Shown here: positions 11,890-25,200 of the stretch, piece after piece
Layout: each line of letters opens with the position of its first letter
Position numbering within the stretch: the stretch's first letter is position 1
From: Paragonimus westermani
Taxonomy: Eukaryota; Platyhelminthes; Trematoda; Plagiorchiida; Troglotrematidae
Assembly (NCBI GenBank): GCA_008508345.1
Contig: QNGE01001291.1
Location: forward strand, 91,601 to 155,600
Direction: 5' to 3'
Length of the DNA: 64,000 bases
Made by a program: the position numbers and the translations under genes
Notes under the pieces: generated by a model
Seen by the model: only the letters and a program-made list of their open reading frames with translations
What the model was told of the DNA's origin: nothing
Database searches by the model: none

Positions 11890-12135
11890 GATCCGCACAC
11901 ACTGCGTTTGGAACAGTCGATGACGCATCACACATACACACACCAATGCAGACAACGGGACATCAGGGTCACACAACCATGAAGTAGAAAGAAAACCCTG
12001 CACAGGAAGAGACCATAAATTGAAGTGGACAAGAAGGGACCTGATTAGTAAAAATAGTTGCGTCTGGATTCCAACATTCAAAATTAAGGTGCCTCCACCT
12101 TGCAAACAAACAACCAAGCTATAAATGAAACCAAG
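11890..12135 (-). mobile_element. RTE-like LINE 3' tail, second truncated copy
   Basis: Minus strand tttgtttgcaaggtgg ... caggttttctttctac ... atggttgtgtg resembles the RTE 3' UTR at 39.76-39.93 kb, more diverged than the 11.3-kb copy. Lies 5' to it on the same strand. Confidence 0.55.
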
Positions 12136-12369
12136 GCGTCTTCCGCAGGAAAGATTCCTTAGAGCTTTCACTGCCCCACTTCACTAAATACACTTAGTTC
12201 ACAGACAACTTCACCAAACGAGAACAACAGTTACGCCACCGAACCCGAGTAGCTGCCAACTCATATGTAGTCTCCAGCCCCCGACACATGTCAGTACCTG
12301 TTCTGGATATTCCCCATCCATGATGCGTGTTTGCAAACAATATCTCTGAAGATCAATTACACTACCTAA

Positions 12370-12660
12370 TAAACACATGCTAATCTTCAAGTTGACCATC
12401 ACTCACATTTGATCGGACATTCCAAACATGAGGCAGCCGTGTTAACCAGCGCGCCATTGACCTCACATTAGACACGACCGGATTATGAAATCTGAACGCT
12501 CAACCACTCTGGCTTGTGAGCAATGATCAGGTTGCCCGATCGTCTCGAGAGGAGACACAGTTACTGCCTGTTAACTCCAATCGATAACCCCGCGATTAGG
12601 ACTTCCGAGACAGGTCGAGATCACAGAACTCATTACACCTGCAAGGCTAATCTACTGCAC
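12370..12660 (-). mobile_element. tRNA-derived SINE with internal deletion
   Basis: Minus-strand head through the region near the B box is present, and the last 30 bp of the tail (caagttgaccatcactcac) is joined directly to ggacattcc, deleting the B-box 3' side and the ribozyme. The head extends further (to about 12660) than in the 20-kb copy. Confidence 0.72.
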
Positions 12661-13892
12661 AGCAGACCGTAAAGGTACAAGAAATGTCTTCTTCTCAATA
12701 CACCTGTTGGAACTTGTCCAACAAAATAAAACCCAATCAGTGTTCACTATCGACAACCGGTCGACAATGAAAAACCAGGACTCAGCGCATTGACCCTCGT
12801 GTATTATTATTGACGCTGGGAAATTGAGCGTACCGAGAGATACGTCAAGCTAGCGTGGCACGGAGCGTGTTGTGTTTTTTTCAGCCCCGGGACGGATGTT
12901 ACAAAATGGGTAGTTTGACCAAAACAAAAGTAGATGGGAAAACAAAATCATCAAAAAGGTACAGATGAATGCGACTATCGAAATGTTATTATGTTATAAT
13001 CGCTACACACCACGTATCACCGTGATAAGTGTAGTTTAACTTGGTTCACCCGCATTCCATATTCGACTGTTTGTACGTCATTGTAATGATTGAGGAAGCT
13101 TTATCTCCAGCGAAGATAGTTCCTGGTTGGTAATAACCAAATATAGTTTGACATAGTACGAATTTACTCTCAGTACTTTAAAGCTACCAGAACGCGACCG
13201 TTATCAATGGCGATCGATGCTCCAATCAAGCTCTACTGTTCCTTTCGATGAACTCAAAAGCAGTTCGTACTTCTTCAAATGCTTGGTAACTATCACCGAA
13301 CTACATGAAGCCCGAACAAGTTCATATCTCTAGCCGTAGTAGGGCACGCGTTCAACCGAAGCGCGTTCACTAATCCTCTAGTCTTCTCCGACAGATTGAC
13401 TCGTCCATGCCTTTGACATTCTATTACATGCCACTTGTTTTGATTTTAATAGATGATTCGCACATTCTTTGTTTTTGTAGTTAAAAGTGCCGAAAACAAC
13501 TGCCTGAATAAGTGGTTTCTTACGTTATTGTCGTGTCAGTAACACTATCATTTTGTACAAATTGAACAACCATCGCAACCGACCACCGATTTCGTATTTC
13601 AGTTTGTCACCCGGTGAGATGAAAATCAGGACAAGAGGACGTTTATTTTGTGACAAGAGAGTCATTTAGTCATTCCATTTGATACAGCTAAATTGCATCG
13701 ACATTGCATGGATACGTTCGTCTCTCACCCTTCAACAGAATAACCAGCTTGACCGCGAATCGCCGCACGATTTATCACGTCAGCACTGATTGGACAATTC
13801 AGCGCAATCATATCAGGCCACGGTTGTTCACCTATTTCACGCGTGTCACGTGGACTGGAACACCATAATAAAGATTGTTTTTCATCATTGCA
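12661..13892. other. No recognisable feature
   Basis: Single-copy-looking sequence before the candidate exons. A promoter or first exon could lie here but none can be pointed to. Confidence 0.4.
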
Positions 13893-14037
13893 GAGTCTCA
13901 TACTGACGCAAATATTTGGCTTATGCCGGCAGACTTCCAGGGCGTTTACAAAGTTACATCCTGCGTGCCCGTCTTAGTGACTGCAATGCGATCGGCTTTG
14001 GTCTGTGAGTTCTTTGTGCTGCTCTACTCAACAACCG
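13893..14037 (+). CDS. Candidate internal exon, unrecognised protein
   Basis: Flanked by a good acceptor (gtttttcatcattgcag) and a strong donor (ACCG/GTAAGT). The frame reads SHTDANIWLMPADFQGVY and continues through a hydrophobic stretch (PVLVTAMRSALVCEFFVLLY) that could be a membrane segment. No family recognised. It leaves phase 1, which fits the candidate exon at 14952. No known mobile element overlaps. Confidence 0.35.
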
Positions 14038-14951
14038 GTAAGTGTGTAAATTTGAAATGTTGTGTGAAGTTATGTGTAGGTAGTCTTGATGATGTATCAT
14101 ACGTACTGTTTATTTTCAAAACAAGTCTCTTATATCCTAATATTTACTACTATCAAAGACTCATAAACTGAATCATTGAACCACATGTTGTCCGTCAACG
14201 AAACGATCAAAAGCTGTACGTTTTGGAAAAACTATGCAATTTTTCTGTTCCACTGCAGGTAGACAATGTAAACTGAAGACGGTTTGGTCACTTCCAGGTT
14301 ATACTATTTTAATATAGCAAACGTTTAGAAGAGGTGTATGGTAGACAATAAGCTACTTTGTGCCGTTATTTTTGACTATTGGCTTTTTGGATACGCAGTG
14401 TGAAGTACATTTTAACGAACCTGATTAAGGGAAACCTGTGTCGTTGTTTGTTACACTACCCTTCGTATTCACAATTATTAACAGCCTGGTAGCTTTTTGA
14501 AGTTAGGCCAATTGGTAGTTGTTTCGCATAACCTACTGGCTGAGTATTAATTCATCTAGAGCGTATCTGGTGATTCGCTGTTTTATTAAGAGTGATGGTG
14601 CTGGCGGTGGAACTGCATCTTGCATCTCGAATGTCAGACATTCAATCGTTACATAATAATATTTTCAGCAAATGGGCTAAAGAACTAACGATTTAATTTT
14701 GCCCTCAGTGTTTGTTAGAATACTATTCAATTAGTAAGAGACTGCGTTTGATAAGAAACAACAGAATACTCATAGGTATGGTTCGGATGTAAGGAATAGT
14801 TGTAAGCGCACAACGGTTTGGAAGCGAGGAAGTTTCAACAATACTGGAGAGTAGGTCATGCAGTCGGTTAAAGCAGCCCAACTTGTAGTTGCACAAACTA
14901 CATCGACGTTAAATTAACTTTGGCAAGCAGCAAACAGCAGGTTATCATTAG

Positions 14952-15289
14952 TGAGTATTCCAAAAAACGTCTACGCTTCTCCGTCCAGCAATTCGCCTCT
15001 ATTTTACGTAAATATCATCGGTCACCTCTTAGTTCGTCCAACTTTCGTTACCACCGGGGATACATTAAGAATACACACACCATATTCTGTCACAAGTTAC
15101 ACACTCCAGGGCACATGGATGTCGTCAGTCGTCAACTACTACCGCGTGACGGATGCCACCCATTCACCACTAATTGTACACAGCACAGCTGATCGGATAT
15201 TTTACAGTCCAATATTGACCGGAAAACGGATATCTACGCTACAGTCACACCTCAGTATTAGCATCCTTCTTTATGGTGAAATCGCGTGA
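14952..15289 (+). CDS. Candidate second exon, unrecognised protein
   Basis: After an acceptor-like ttatcattag the frame compatible with the exon at 13893 gives SIPKNVYASPSSNSPLFY, then many Ser/Thr/Tyr-rich, beta-strand-like residues to a TGA at 15289. A possible donor (TATG/GTGAAA) lies 15 bp before the stop. It is the longest frame in the region; another overlapping frame is also open, so coding is not certain. No family recognised. Confidence 0.28.
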
Positions 15290-18200
15290 TTGGCGCCATT
15301 TCAGAATCCACCTGTTTGGCTTCTATTAAGTTATTAAGTCGTACCTAGATAAAATTGTCACTCCCTCAGTGGCGCCATCCTCACGGCTTATAAATCTGTA
15401 GACCACGATCAACCGATAATGGAATAGATCGACCCACTGAAATCGATCATCAACGAACATGGACAACCCAGTTTTCGCCTTATGTATGGCATAAATAAAC
15501 CGGCTGGTCGATTTCACATGTTGAAACAGTCTACAAGTCTTGATTAGTCAAATTGGGGACAAACTGAATGAGTAGTTTTCACTGTGTGCTGATTGTTGGT
15601 TGGTTTAGATATAGGATGTGCACAGACAATAAACGTTGAAAAAAAAGCACACTCATTCGGCTCACCCAAGAGATGAATAATGAATGTTAGCGTACTGACA
15701 TATTTATGCATCGGAGTGGTTGGTTAATTCACATTGTCCATTTAATTGTCCGACAACGTAGCGGGTGATAACGTGCTGGGTAGCAAAGTTAATGGGGAGT
15801 TTAATTTGTTCGGTAAAGTTGAATCGTTGAAATGGATCGCTGATTGAGTGAGTCACCTTACACTGGTTGACAAGTGGAAAACAGATAAACAGTTCGATTC
15901 CAAGTCAAGAAGACATTCATGACACAAGTACGGGGAAGATTAGTGGCTCACAAGAACACCTACAAAATCGTTCTTGTGTGCTTCTTCGTGCATATCGTCT
16001 TTTCAGTATATTGCAAGAAATGTCGGTAGAGCACTGCACAGCTGAGGAAGCGATAATTTATGCGATTAGACGGATGGCTACACCGGTGTAAATGCACATA
16101 CAATGGGCGTTGAAATCGACGTTATAGGCGAACTAAGGTGGCTATCGTGTGAATCATTCTTTGTGTGCTCATATAGTCTGTTTCATTGATAAATGTCAGA
16201 AATTGAAATGAGTGTCTCGATCAGTTATTCCAAACCCCAGCCATGAGTTGTGATTGAGCCGTACAATAGAACAACCTTTTACGTGCTGACTTTGAGCATC
16301 ACCCGAAGATGGGGAGTATTATTCAAGTATACATGAAAGATATGAAATACACAAACCTTGACATCGACTTCGCGTTCTCAAGGTTAGGCTAACCCAAACC
16401 CGTAACATACTGCCAGATATATAGTCAGCGAACTATCAAGAATGGATACATTAGTTTTGTGGGCCGAGAACGCTGACGGTTTAAAGATCATTTATTCAGA
16501 AAGCTAACACGCGAGGATATACGGTTCAACATGACAACAAGAGAATACACTAATTTGAATGTAACACTGGTCCCAGGACGTCACAGTTGCAATGGTTGTC
16601 AATGTCCAGTTTCTTTAGTTACCGAGAACCATTTAATTCCGCAGTGCGCTCCAATGTTTTTTCTGGTATCTTTCCTTCGGTTACTTCAATATCCAGATGC
16701 ACGTTCATGCCTCACTAGTACTGAGATTAGTATACAGATGGACGATATCAGACGTATTTTCCGTTTGGTTTTGCACATAATAACCCTAAGTCTGCATATT
16801 TTCTACAAATAAACATCAGATATATAACTATGTATGTCCTCGTGTGTCCTTTTTGCATGCGTACAATGAGGTCAGAATCTGCCAAATTCTATCTACCTGT
16901 GGACCAGTGTCACCCCACTTAACAGCGCAATCTAAAGAGAGGTGGCGGCTCGCGGCATCACTAACGTGTGATGTGTTGTAATCTAACCGTTATGATGACA
17001 GGAAGCTTCCGGCCAACGGAGCAAACGACTGTTATACCCACCTGGTGTGGAGGTCAGTCGGTAGACGTGTACGCGGCTTTTCAGTTTATCTCTTAGTGTG
17101 TTTTCTACCTTCTTGTCTCATTGATTTATGCGTATCCTTTTGTCAATAGGGCCGTTTCCGTTACAAAAGCTGATCCAAATTCCATATTCATCAATATCCC
17201 CTCCATGTTGACGGTCTGTTTGCAATGACTGTCTTAATATGGTCACTTTTGCTAGCATGAATAGATTTTATAGTCAAATCGCTGCTCAGTTTGAGCCTGT
17301 TAAAAGTTATGTACCAGTGCCTGAATTCACGCCTGTGTGAACATGGTGGTCATTAAACTCTGTCCCGTAATAGAACGTGAAATGTGCTGTAGACGGACAT
17401 CCCACTCCCATCTGATCAGTCACTATAGCAAAAATGATACAAGTTGCTTTTACTGGATGGGTATGGTAACAACAGGCAGGGACAGTATGTTTGATAGTGA
17501 TAAGTCATTAGCAGTCTTGGATACAGTAGACTTCTGACATTGTACTTCAGTCTCTGTAAATTTTTGCGTGATACTATCAATAAATTCGACGCAAAAATCA
17601 CACGGTAAATGTACGTGGTCCAGAGTATGAAAGTAATGAGCGTTATAACATCAAGGATGAACATCAACCCCAACTTAATGCACGATCACAAACAAACGAC
17701 AAATCGGGTAAAAAAAATATATAGTGAAATAAAGTAGTTCAGAGTGAATAAAGGGCAACCGCCATTTCCTTTGACGGATCAAGAACAGGAATTGAACAGC
17801 TAATTTTTACGGCTTCCACACATTCCAAAGAAGGCAGAATGTGCACTGATTTTGTACTCAATAATTTGTTACTGTTTTCATTTTCTCATCCACTCAGAAA
17901 GGTTGTGTGCCTGACCAAACGACAACGTGATGTGAACCATCATTCAGCTTACAGAATGTGAAGTAGTGTTATGAAAAATACTGTGAGAAAAGCAAAAGAT
18001 TTGGTAAAATAAAGCTAACTAAAAGAACTGGAAGCTTCTTGGACGTCGGCCAGCAACTGTCTGCATCTCTGTAGTCCTTAGTAGCCGGGGCTCACACTTT
18101 CCTCACCCGGATGGGTGACACATATTCACGTTGCTGAACGAAATAGTCTGAAACTTCAAATGTTAGGAATAAATAATCGCTTGATTACCAACGATTAGTT

Positions 18201-18899
18201 CACAATAGCTGGTGGTCTGAGTAACTAATAGCTGGTGTAGCAAACTGCCAACCGATATAAGTTGTAGGAGCCTTGTGAATCGCAGGTAATGCATTTATAT
18301 AGATGGATCAGCTGACTGCTAATTTCGTACGGTCAGAACTACGCGGCGGAAAACGGCTGCGTTGCTCGCACCGTCGTCTGGCATGATGTGAGCTACTTCG
18401 TGGTAAAACTAGCAAATCGGTTAATGTTTTCCTCGAGAACAAGCCACGTCATCGAACTACGGAATGAAACGGAATGCTCATTAGTGTTATATGCACATTT
18501 TTCAACGGAAAACTGATACATTTTGAGGTCATAGATTACGCAAATTAGCCGGAATAAAACACGCGTCCACATTTTAAAGAGGACTGTTTGCGCTGAAGAA
18601 CGTGGGAATGAGATTGTCTATCTTCAAGCAGCACTCTGCAAAATACATTCCATACAAACCAGCCTGGTTGGTCACTTTGTTCAGCATGGCCTATACGTCT
18701 TTCTAGAATGGACTGAGAAAGGCAAAATTGCCCGCATACTTCACGAAGAAAATCAAGTGCATTTGCTAAGATGTAGCTCATGGTAAAAATGAGCACGAAA
18801 GGGAGATCAGACAAACCTGATGAATACCACCAGAAATGTTGATCATTCAAAGCGGTCGTCTACAAGTTTTCGCTTGGCTTGCGAAGTGAGCATACAACG
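15290..18899. other. Anonymous region with two coding-like short frames
   Basis: Plus-strand frames at 15867-16091 (ends EEAIIYAIRRMATPV) and 16531-16812 have protein-like composition, and the first follows an AAAACAG acceptor-like site. Neither matches a family I know. The rest shows nothing. Confidence 0.3.
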
Positions 18900-19080
18900 A
18901 TCCAGTTAGATCCACAAGTTTGCAAAGACCTCATCACATAAGTACCAGGGAACTGATGGGCAGTTGTACCGGCATTGTTGACTCACATCAACGCCACCTA
19001 CTCCCCTGAATCGAACCCACAACCGTGAATAAGCATCAGATAATGGGCCAGACACCTGTTCACTGAACCAAGGGGACATA
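18900..19080 (-). mobile_element. Second tRNA-derived SINE-like repeat
   Basis: Minus strand has an A-box match (TGGTTCAGTGAACAGG, plus coordinates 19055-19070) and a B-box match (GGTTCGATTC, 19008-19017) about 40 bp apart, preceded by cccctt, as in a tRNA-derived pol III promoter. Sequence differs from the ribozyme SINE family. No second copy found in the window. Confidence 0.5.
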
Positions 19081-19979
19081 GTAAGAATGGTTCGGGGAAC
19101 ATATGCGGATCAGTGGATAAGTGTAGGGCCTACTATCTGACGCTTAGTCACAGACTGTTTCCTCGATGTGCGTGATGCAGCTGAAAAGCATTGGGGTTGA
19201 AAAGACAGTTAACCTATCCGCCAGGTTGTCACTGACACCAGCTGTTCGCAAAAACTTGCCAAACGTTTTTCGAGACGTGTGGATACTTGCTCACTTGCAG
19301 GTCAATCAAGAATAGACCGTTCAATTCCAGCACGCGAAGAAAGCAGAAGCGCAACAGATAAGGCAAAGTCCACCTAATTCTCTAAGACTGCGTATAGGAA
19401 ACATTTCCAGAGAATGTTACGAGCAACCGATTCAGATACAGTCATTAATTCATAAAGTACCCTGACTACCGATTATGTGTAAGCGAATGTATGGTTCAAG
19501 GCTTGTAGCACGGTCGACATGTATTAGGTGTGTGAACGACAAAACATAAATCTTATCGTCCACTCAATCGGCTTTCTCTGGGTTTTACTAGCTGATACGA
19601 AATAAGAGAGGAATAACTTGGAAACAGTGAGAATTAGACGGAAACCTCCACGACCCTTTTTACCTGAGACAAAAAACGGCTGATGATAAGCACAAAAACA
19701 CGAAGTATTTCAACAGTTTTCCTAAATATCTGAACGACGGGAAAATTGCCAAGATCGGCATGTAAATTGAACACTTGCGTTTATTTTTCATTCGCTCTTT
19801 TCAGCAGGTTACAACAAACTAGCGTCTATAGGCAAACGCGATAATTCATACCTTAGTTCAAAAAACGGATCAATCACATGACTGAGTAACGCTACTGGAT
19901 AGAAATGGGTGGGGAACGCGAAAGGAAAAATGATGAGAACATGGAGCGGTTATGTTTGAACAAACAAACACAAAGTATT
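19081..19979. other. No recognisable feature
   Basis: No repeat, RNA or coding signal seen between the two SINEs. Confidence 0.4.
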
Positions 19980-20322
19980 TTCAAGTTGACCATCACTCAC
20001 ATTTGATCGCAGCGTTCGCATTCAGATAGACTATCCAGCCAGCCTCTTTCGAAAAGAAGCACTAGACTCGAGTTTCGCTCTCATTAGAGCTCGTCAGTAG
20101 TGCATATCCTTGCCACGGCCGGGATTTGAACTCCGGACATTCCAATCATGAGGCAACCGTGTTAACCACTGCGCCATTGACCTCACATTAGGCACGACCG
20201 AATCATCAAATCTGAACGCTCAACCACTCTCGCTTGTGAGCAATGATCAGGTTGCCCGATCGTCTCGAGAGGAGACACAGTTACTGCCTGTTAACTCCAA
20301 TCGATAACCCCGCGATTAGGAT
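19980..20322 (-). mobile_element. tRNA-derived SINE, full-length copy with hammerhead ribozyme
   Basis: Minus-strand unit with a pol III A box (TGGCGCAGTGGTTAACACGG, plus coordinates 20158-20177) and B box (GGAGTTCAAATCCC, 20121-20134) at tRNA spacing, followed by a hammerhead ribozyme (20059-20103) and a tail ending caagttgacc-complement. The head, over 100 bp upstream of the A box, is shared with the copies at 12.4 and 30.3 kb. No coding capacity. The organisation is like the schistosome SM-alpha repeats. Confidence 0.85.
20059..20103 (-). ncRNA. Hammerhead ribozyme, type I, in SINE
   Basis: Minus strand: stem I GCACUA / UAGUGC (6 bp), core CUGACGA (position 7 is free), stem II GCUCU-AAUG-AGAGC (5 perfect bp), core GAAA, then a very short stem III from the self-complementary ACUCGAGU, and the cleavage triplet GUC before the second strand of stem I. 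All invariant core positions are present and the predicted cut lies between 20065 and 20064. The tiny stem III is like the minimal hammerheads of Penelope-like elements and schistosome SINEs, which often work as dimers. Activity is not shown. Confidence 0.85.
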
Positions 20323-22182
20323 AGCATATTTGTACTATGTGAATCGCCTAGCCAACTGAATACCGTGTGCACGTTTCTTAAAAGCCATCAAATTTACCTT
20401 CGAAATGAGGGGAAAAATTTAAATGTCCTTTCTGGGTATCAGTCTCAGTAACCGTGAAGGTAGACCTCTCACCGAAACAGTTTCTGTAAAAAGACGTGGA
20501 CTCCTCTCTTGGCACATTTTAGAAGATTTGCGGCAATAGTATACAACTTCGGGTCTGCTGGGAGGCTACGTCATGCAGTTCGTCAAACTAGTCGGCATGG
20601 AAATATTTCAACGGAAACTCATTTTTTTCCCCAAACCCCTATCCAAAATGAATATTCTGCGCATTCATTTACAAGCATTCCAAGCCACTAGACTCTCAAC
20701 CAGCCCTTACAACGGTACCGCAGGAATCTATATTTCTAACTCTACCATACAAATAGGACGGTGTAATGGAGTTAACAATGAAAGCAGCACCAGACCGTGC
20801 AAAGATGTCAACTAGACTCATAATTCGGTACTGAACAACACTTATGCTTTCAACTGCTAGAAAAGGATCCGGTGAACACACACGCTAAGTCAAACCGTAT
20901 TTATCAATTTATCTGTGCATGCGGTTTGCAGTATGGTGACCGCAAAATGACGGTACTTCATACGCAAATCTAAAGTCACCTCCCAATATGGTTTTTAAAT
21001 TCCAAGTAGGACAGCAACGAGTGCTAAAACAAATCATTTGCAAGAACTCAGCCATCGATTAGATCCGGTTAAGGCAATCCGAATTATCTGACAGACAGTG
21101 AACAAACACATTTTGGTGCTTTCGGGAGCGTTTACAATGCACTGTAAGAAAACACCGTTATGTATTCAACAGCAGATGGTTGCGAACCTGTCGATAAGTT
21201 AATACTACATTGCACAGATTTTGGTAACAGTACTAACCTTATTTTCATGTAATTCTTGTTCTTCGGTTCCACCTTACACTCCCCGTTTTCCCTCCTTACG
21301 CGTTCATTTGTCCATACTTCATTTGGCCTAAGTAATTCAAGAGAACAAGTGAAATGACGGTCAGGCATTGGCTGTATTTGGCAGTCTTCGCTTTTTTCAA
21401 ACTTATTCGAGGAAAGTATCATTTCAAACCTGTTATACACTTTTCTCTATGATACTGGAAAATAAGCGAGAAAGACGTTATCGGCACACACGGAGGCTTG
21501 CTATGCCTCATCAACTTGAGTTTCGTGGTCGTTTCTGATCTGCTTGATGGATTGTTTAGAAAGCAGTAGCTGACTTTCCGGATCTCATTTTCTGCATTTC
21601 TCGGTTAAAGCCAATCGAAACGTTTTTCAGAAATGTTTGGCTTACTGTTAACTGGGCGCTGGCTGTTAGTGATAAGTGGACCATCTTTTCCAACTACGGT
21701 CCTGCTTACACTAACTTGATGGTCAATCTGACCACGTTCTGGAAAAAATAACATCTAACTGCTTCCAGATAAAACGGCCCCTTCCGGCTGTTTCCGTTGT
21801 TTGACCGGATGAGATATGCAGTAATTTGAAAAGTCTTTATGTATTTAAAATTTCAACAGCGGTCATCACATTCAGAGTCCAGTGAAAGGCAGAAACTTCT
21901 GTTTCCAGCAGGCTGTAATGTGACTGCGTTTTCTCATCTAAAATGATCTCTGAAATTTGTTCGGTAATTCCGCTGGGCAAACGTTTTCCACATCATTTTC
22001 ATTTGAACACCAAATTGGTATCTTGCATTTGTGAGCGATTTACCTCTGAACAAATTATAGGGTAAAAAAGGGCGCGCATTTCGCTGCGAACCCAGTCCAG
22101 ATGGTTGATTCGAAATTTACCAAAAACTTGGGCAGAAGTCCACCGCCATTAACTGACCGCTGAGCGATCAGTTTGTATCCAT

Positions 22183-22214
<32 letters not shown>

Positions 22215-25200
22215 GCATACGTGTATGATGACATAGTGCTCCTTTTAGCGCTGTGGTGCAACACACTAGATGCGCGAACAAGGATACGCATACTTGTGTA
22301 AAAGTCTCGCACTAGCGTCAGTGCGTTGGGCTCGAAACATAAACACAACATACTAATCACCTGTTTTATGCAGCAAGACAACGGAGCCAAACATTCAGAT
22401 TTGTTGTTAGTAGGATAATGTATGTGTTTAGGTCTTGCTTCAGGAGTTTGACGAGTGCGTCATGAAGCGCATTCTTGGTAACACCTGTCTAATGATAGCA
22501 TGCAACTGGTTCTTTTCACTTAAACACTCATTTTTGGGATGTGCTGCTCAATGCGTTTTTCTTTTCGGTTTGTTGCATGGACTACAACCCTATTTTTGCA
22601 GTTACAGATGAGTTCGCAACTCACGCTGGAATTAACAGACAAGTGTTTAACTTTCGGACAACCCGCTTATCTCATCTGGATGGAATTTATACTGCAGACT
22701 GCATAGTTACCTAATTCTGCATAACACTAGTCACTACCTCACTTAAAACACTTGTAAATAAGGACTAAACGCTGAAAATTGCATTAGTGTTTGTGTACCA
22801 CTGACGACTGAGATGAGGCTGGCAGATCCAACCGTTTTCTTGAGGTCAGATTCATTGCGTCCATAGCACACCGGTTCATTCGTCATAGCTAACTGGGAAT
22901 GGTGTGTCTCAACGGAACGTTAACGTTTTTGAGTTACTGCTCCATACATCGAACAGTTGTTTGATTACTACGCATACTGCTGTATTTAATCTGTGGGCAA
23001 TACTGGATAGTAATTCCAGTCCATTCAACCTGGAGCAGTTGATGGCGAGTGGGGTGTCTGTAGCATTTACGTCGAAGAGAAAGCTACCGCAGTTTCTTAG
23101 GTACCGCTCAACTAGAACTGTCGATGACATCCCCAGCGCCTTCGATGAACTAATGCAGAAGAACTGTTGGTTTTACTGATCGGATGGAGTAAATCAGGTT
23201 TGTCACAATTCAAAAAGTGATGGGGAAGGGAAAAAATGGCCGTGAAGAACAGAGTTTCACTACCGCAACAAGTACAAAAGACGAGAGTTAGAGCCATATT
23301 GTAGCAAAACGTAAGGGCCAAAGAATACGCCAATAGAGTTTGAACATTGGCTAAACGCAACTAATCATTAACAGAAAAATAACGTTTATCGATACTTTGA
23401 GTTTTGGAAGAGTAAAAGTCTTTCTGTTAAACCAACATTTCTAAACAGCAAGCAGGTGGATCATACTGATACCGATAGAAACGGAAGCATAATCAAAAAC
23501 TGGCCGAACGTCAAAGAGAGCAGTAGAAGATGACGTAGCCACTGATTCTCTTGATCCAACACGTTTTAGCCGTCGCAGATCATTTGTAGACAAATCCCAT
23601 GACTGCTATTGCTTGAGAGTGGCAACTGAATGTAGGTGAATTACCGGAGACAGAAAGACTGGTTAACCAGGAAAAAGCCAAGAAAGAATGAACTTCATGG
23701 CTCTCTGGTCTAGGCCAAAACGTCGAATGCAGAAATCGGCGGAGCTTTTGCTCAACGGAGCCAGGACATTGAATAGGATCCGACAAGATGGTGAAACGCT
23801 AATGTAAAATCTGTCTGTTCACAAACTGAACGCGTCATTCAAGCCAGTTATGTGACCGGCATGGCTTTTAGAACACTAAGAAGTGTAGACTAGATGTGTC
23901 AGTTCAGTCAGTGGCGATACGCCAATTATAGAGTGAATGAAGGAGATCTAGGCAGAGTTTGTCATGAGTGAAACATATTTTGATGGGGGAAGAGTAGCGT
24001 GAATACAACTGATCAAAATACACTAGTGGCGACTAGTTCAAGGAATGTACGTACTCAAGTATCATAGTAATCAGAGTGAATAGAAGAAACTCTAGAAGGC
24101 AGTTGAGTAAGAATTGGTGGTTTCAACTTGCACAGTTTTCATTGCTATCTACTCCCCTGAGTGGTCGTCATTATAAGTGGGTGCATGTTGGTAAATTGTG
24201 TATCGTCTATTTCTGTTCGCTGAACGAGTGATCCTTGTTTCGTTCGTGCTCGTGGCACACAAGTGTGAATTGTGTGGACCTTAATGAGGTAACTGAGGCA
24301 TGGTATGCAAAATATTTTCCACAAGGCATGGTACGGTCCGCTATTCGTCGTTTTTTACATTATTTTCAGGAAATTATTTTGCTTTCTCCCACTCTACAGA
24401 GGCCTAACTTAAAATAGGAAAGCTTGGAGGTGAAATCTCAAACACGCCGGTGACGACCATAAACTGTCATTGTTTGTCCAGCAGTCGTAAACGATGCCTT
24501 TGTTGATCACGCTTTTGAACAGACCAGATGTGAGACTTTCACAGACGGCTATTGGATAGGATTAACAAAACAGCCAAATGAGGGGAAGAATTGTGATTTA
24601 GAACGCAGAGCAATAAAAAGCATACCAAGTAGAATTTTGGTAAATCGTTACTGTTTCGTTCACGTTTTTATATCTTTATATTATTCGATCGAAATCGTCT
24701 AGTTATTATGCACTAGTATCAAGAGTAATCAGTCACCTATGACCCCTATGGATAATGTGACATACTATGTGCGAAAAAAAAAACATCAATTTGTGGCGAA
24801 CACCCTTGTGCTGGTAGGAGAATTTTCCTGATTTCCTGTAATCTAGAATCACCCAAGGAGACAAATACAAAGGTAACACTTTTGAGGATTTCTTCCGCTC
24901 GGCTTTCACGCCTGTGAGCACTGCTTTTAATGTGAAAGTTAAAATAGGTAGTGCTGTTCGTTAAAACTTGTGTCAGTCGAATTTGTGAGACTAAGGACAA
25001 ACAATTAACCAGCACAAGAACAGTGTTAGCGTAGATACAGCAAAAATAGAAGACTGCAAGTTGTGGATACAGTGACCAGTTTGTTCTTAACCCCAAGTAA
25101 TACGTGAAGTAATTGATCAGACGACACCGAACATTACTATTCCAGCTTTATTATATGGTGTTTTTATGTGGATCGTGGAAGGCTCTCCTGATTAACAGTT

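Noticed and set aside
14920..15192. Alternative overlapping plus frame in the candidate exon region
   Set aside because: Shorter, and not in the phase that joins with the exon at 13893; kept only as a source of doubt.
18811..18840. CTGATGA followed by GAAA within 10 bases
   Set aside because: The spacer cannot form stem II and there is no stem I partner.
22904..23179. Plus frame of 91 codons with an overlapping minus frame
   Set aside because: No domain, no splice context and both strands open, as expected by chance in this composition.
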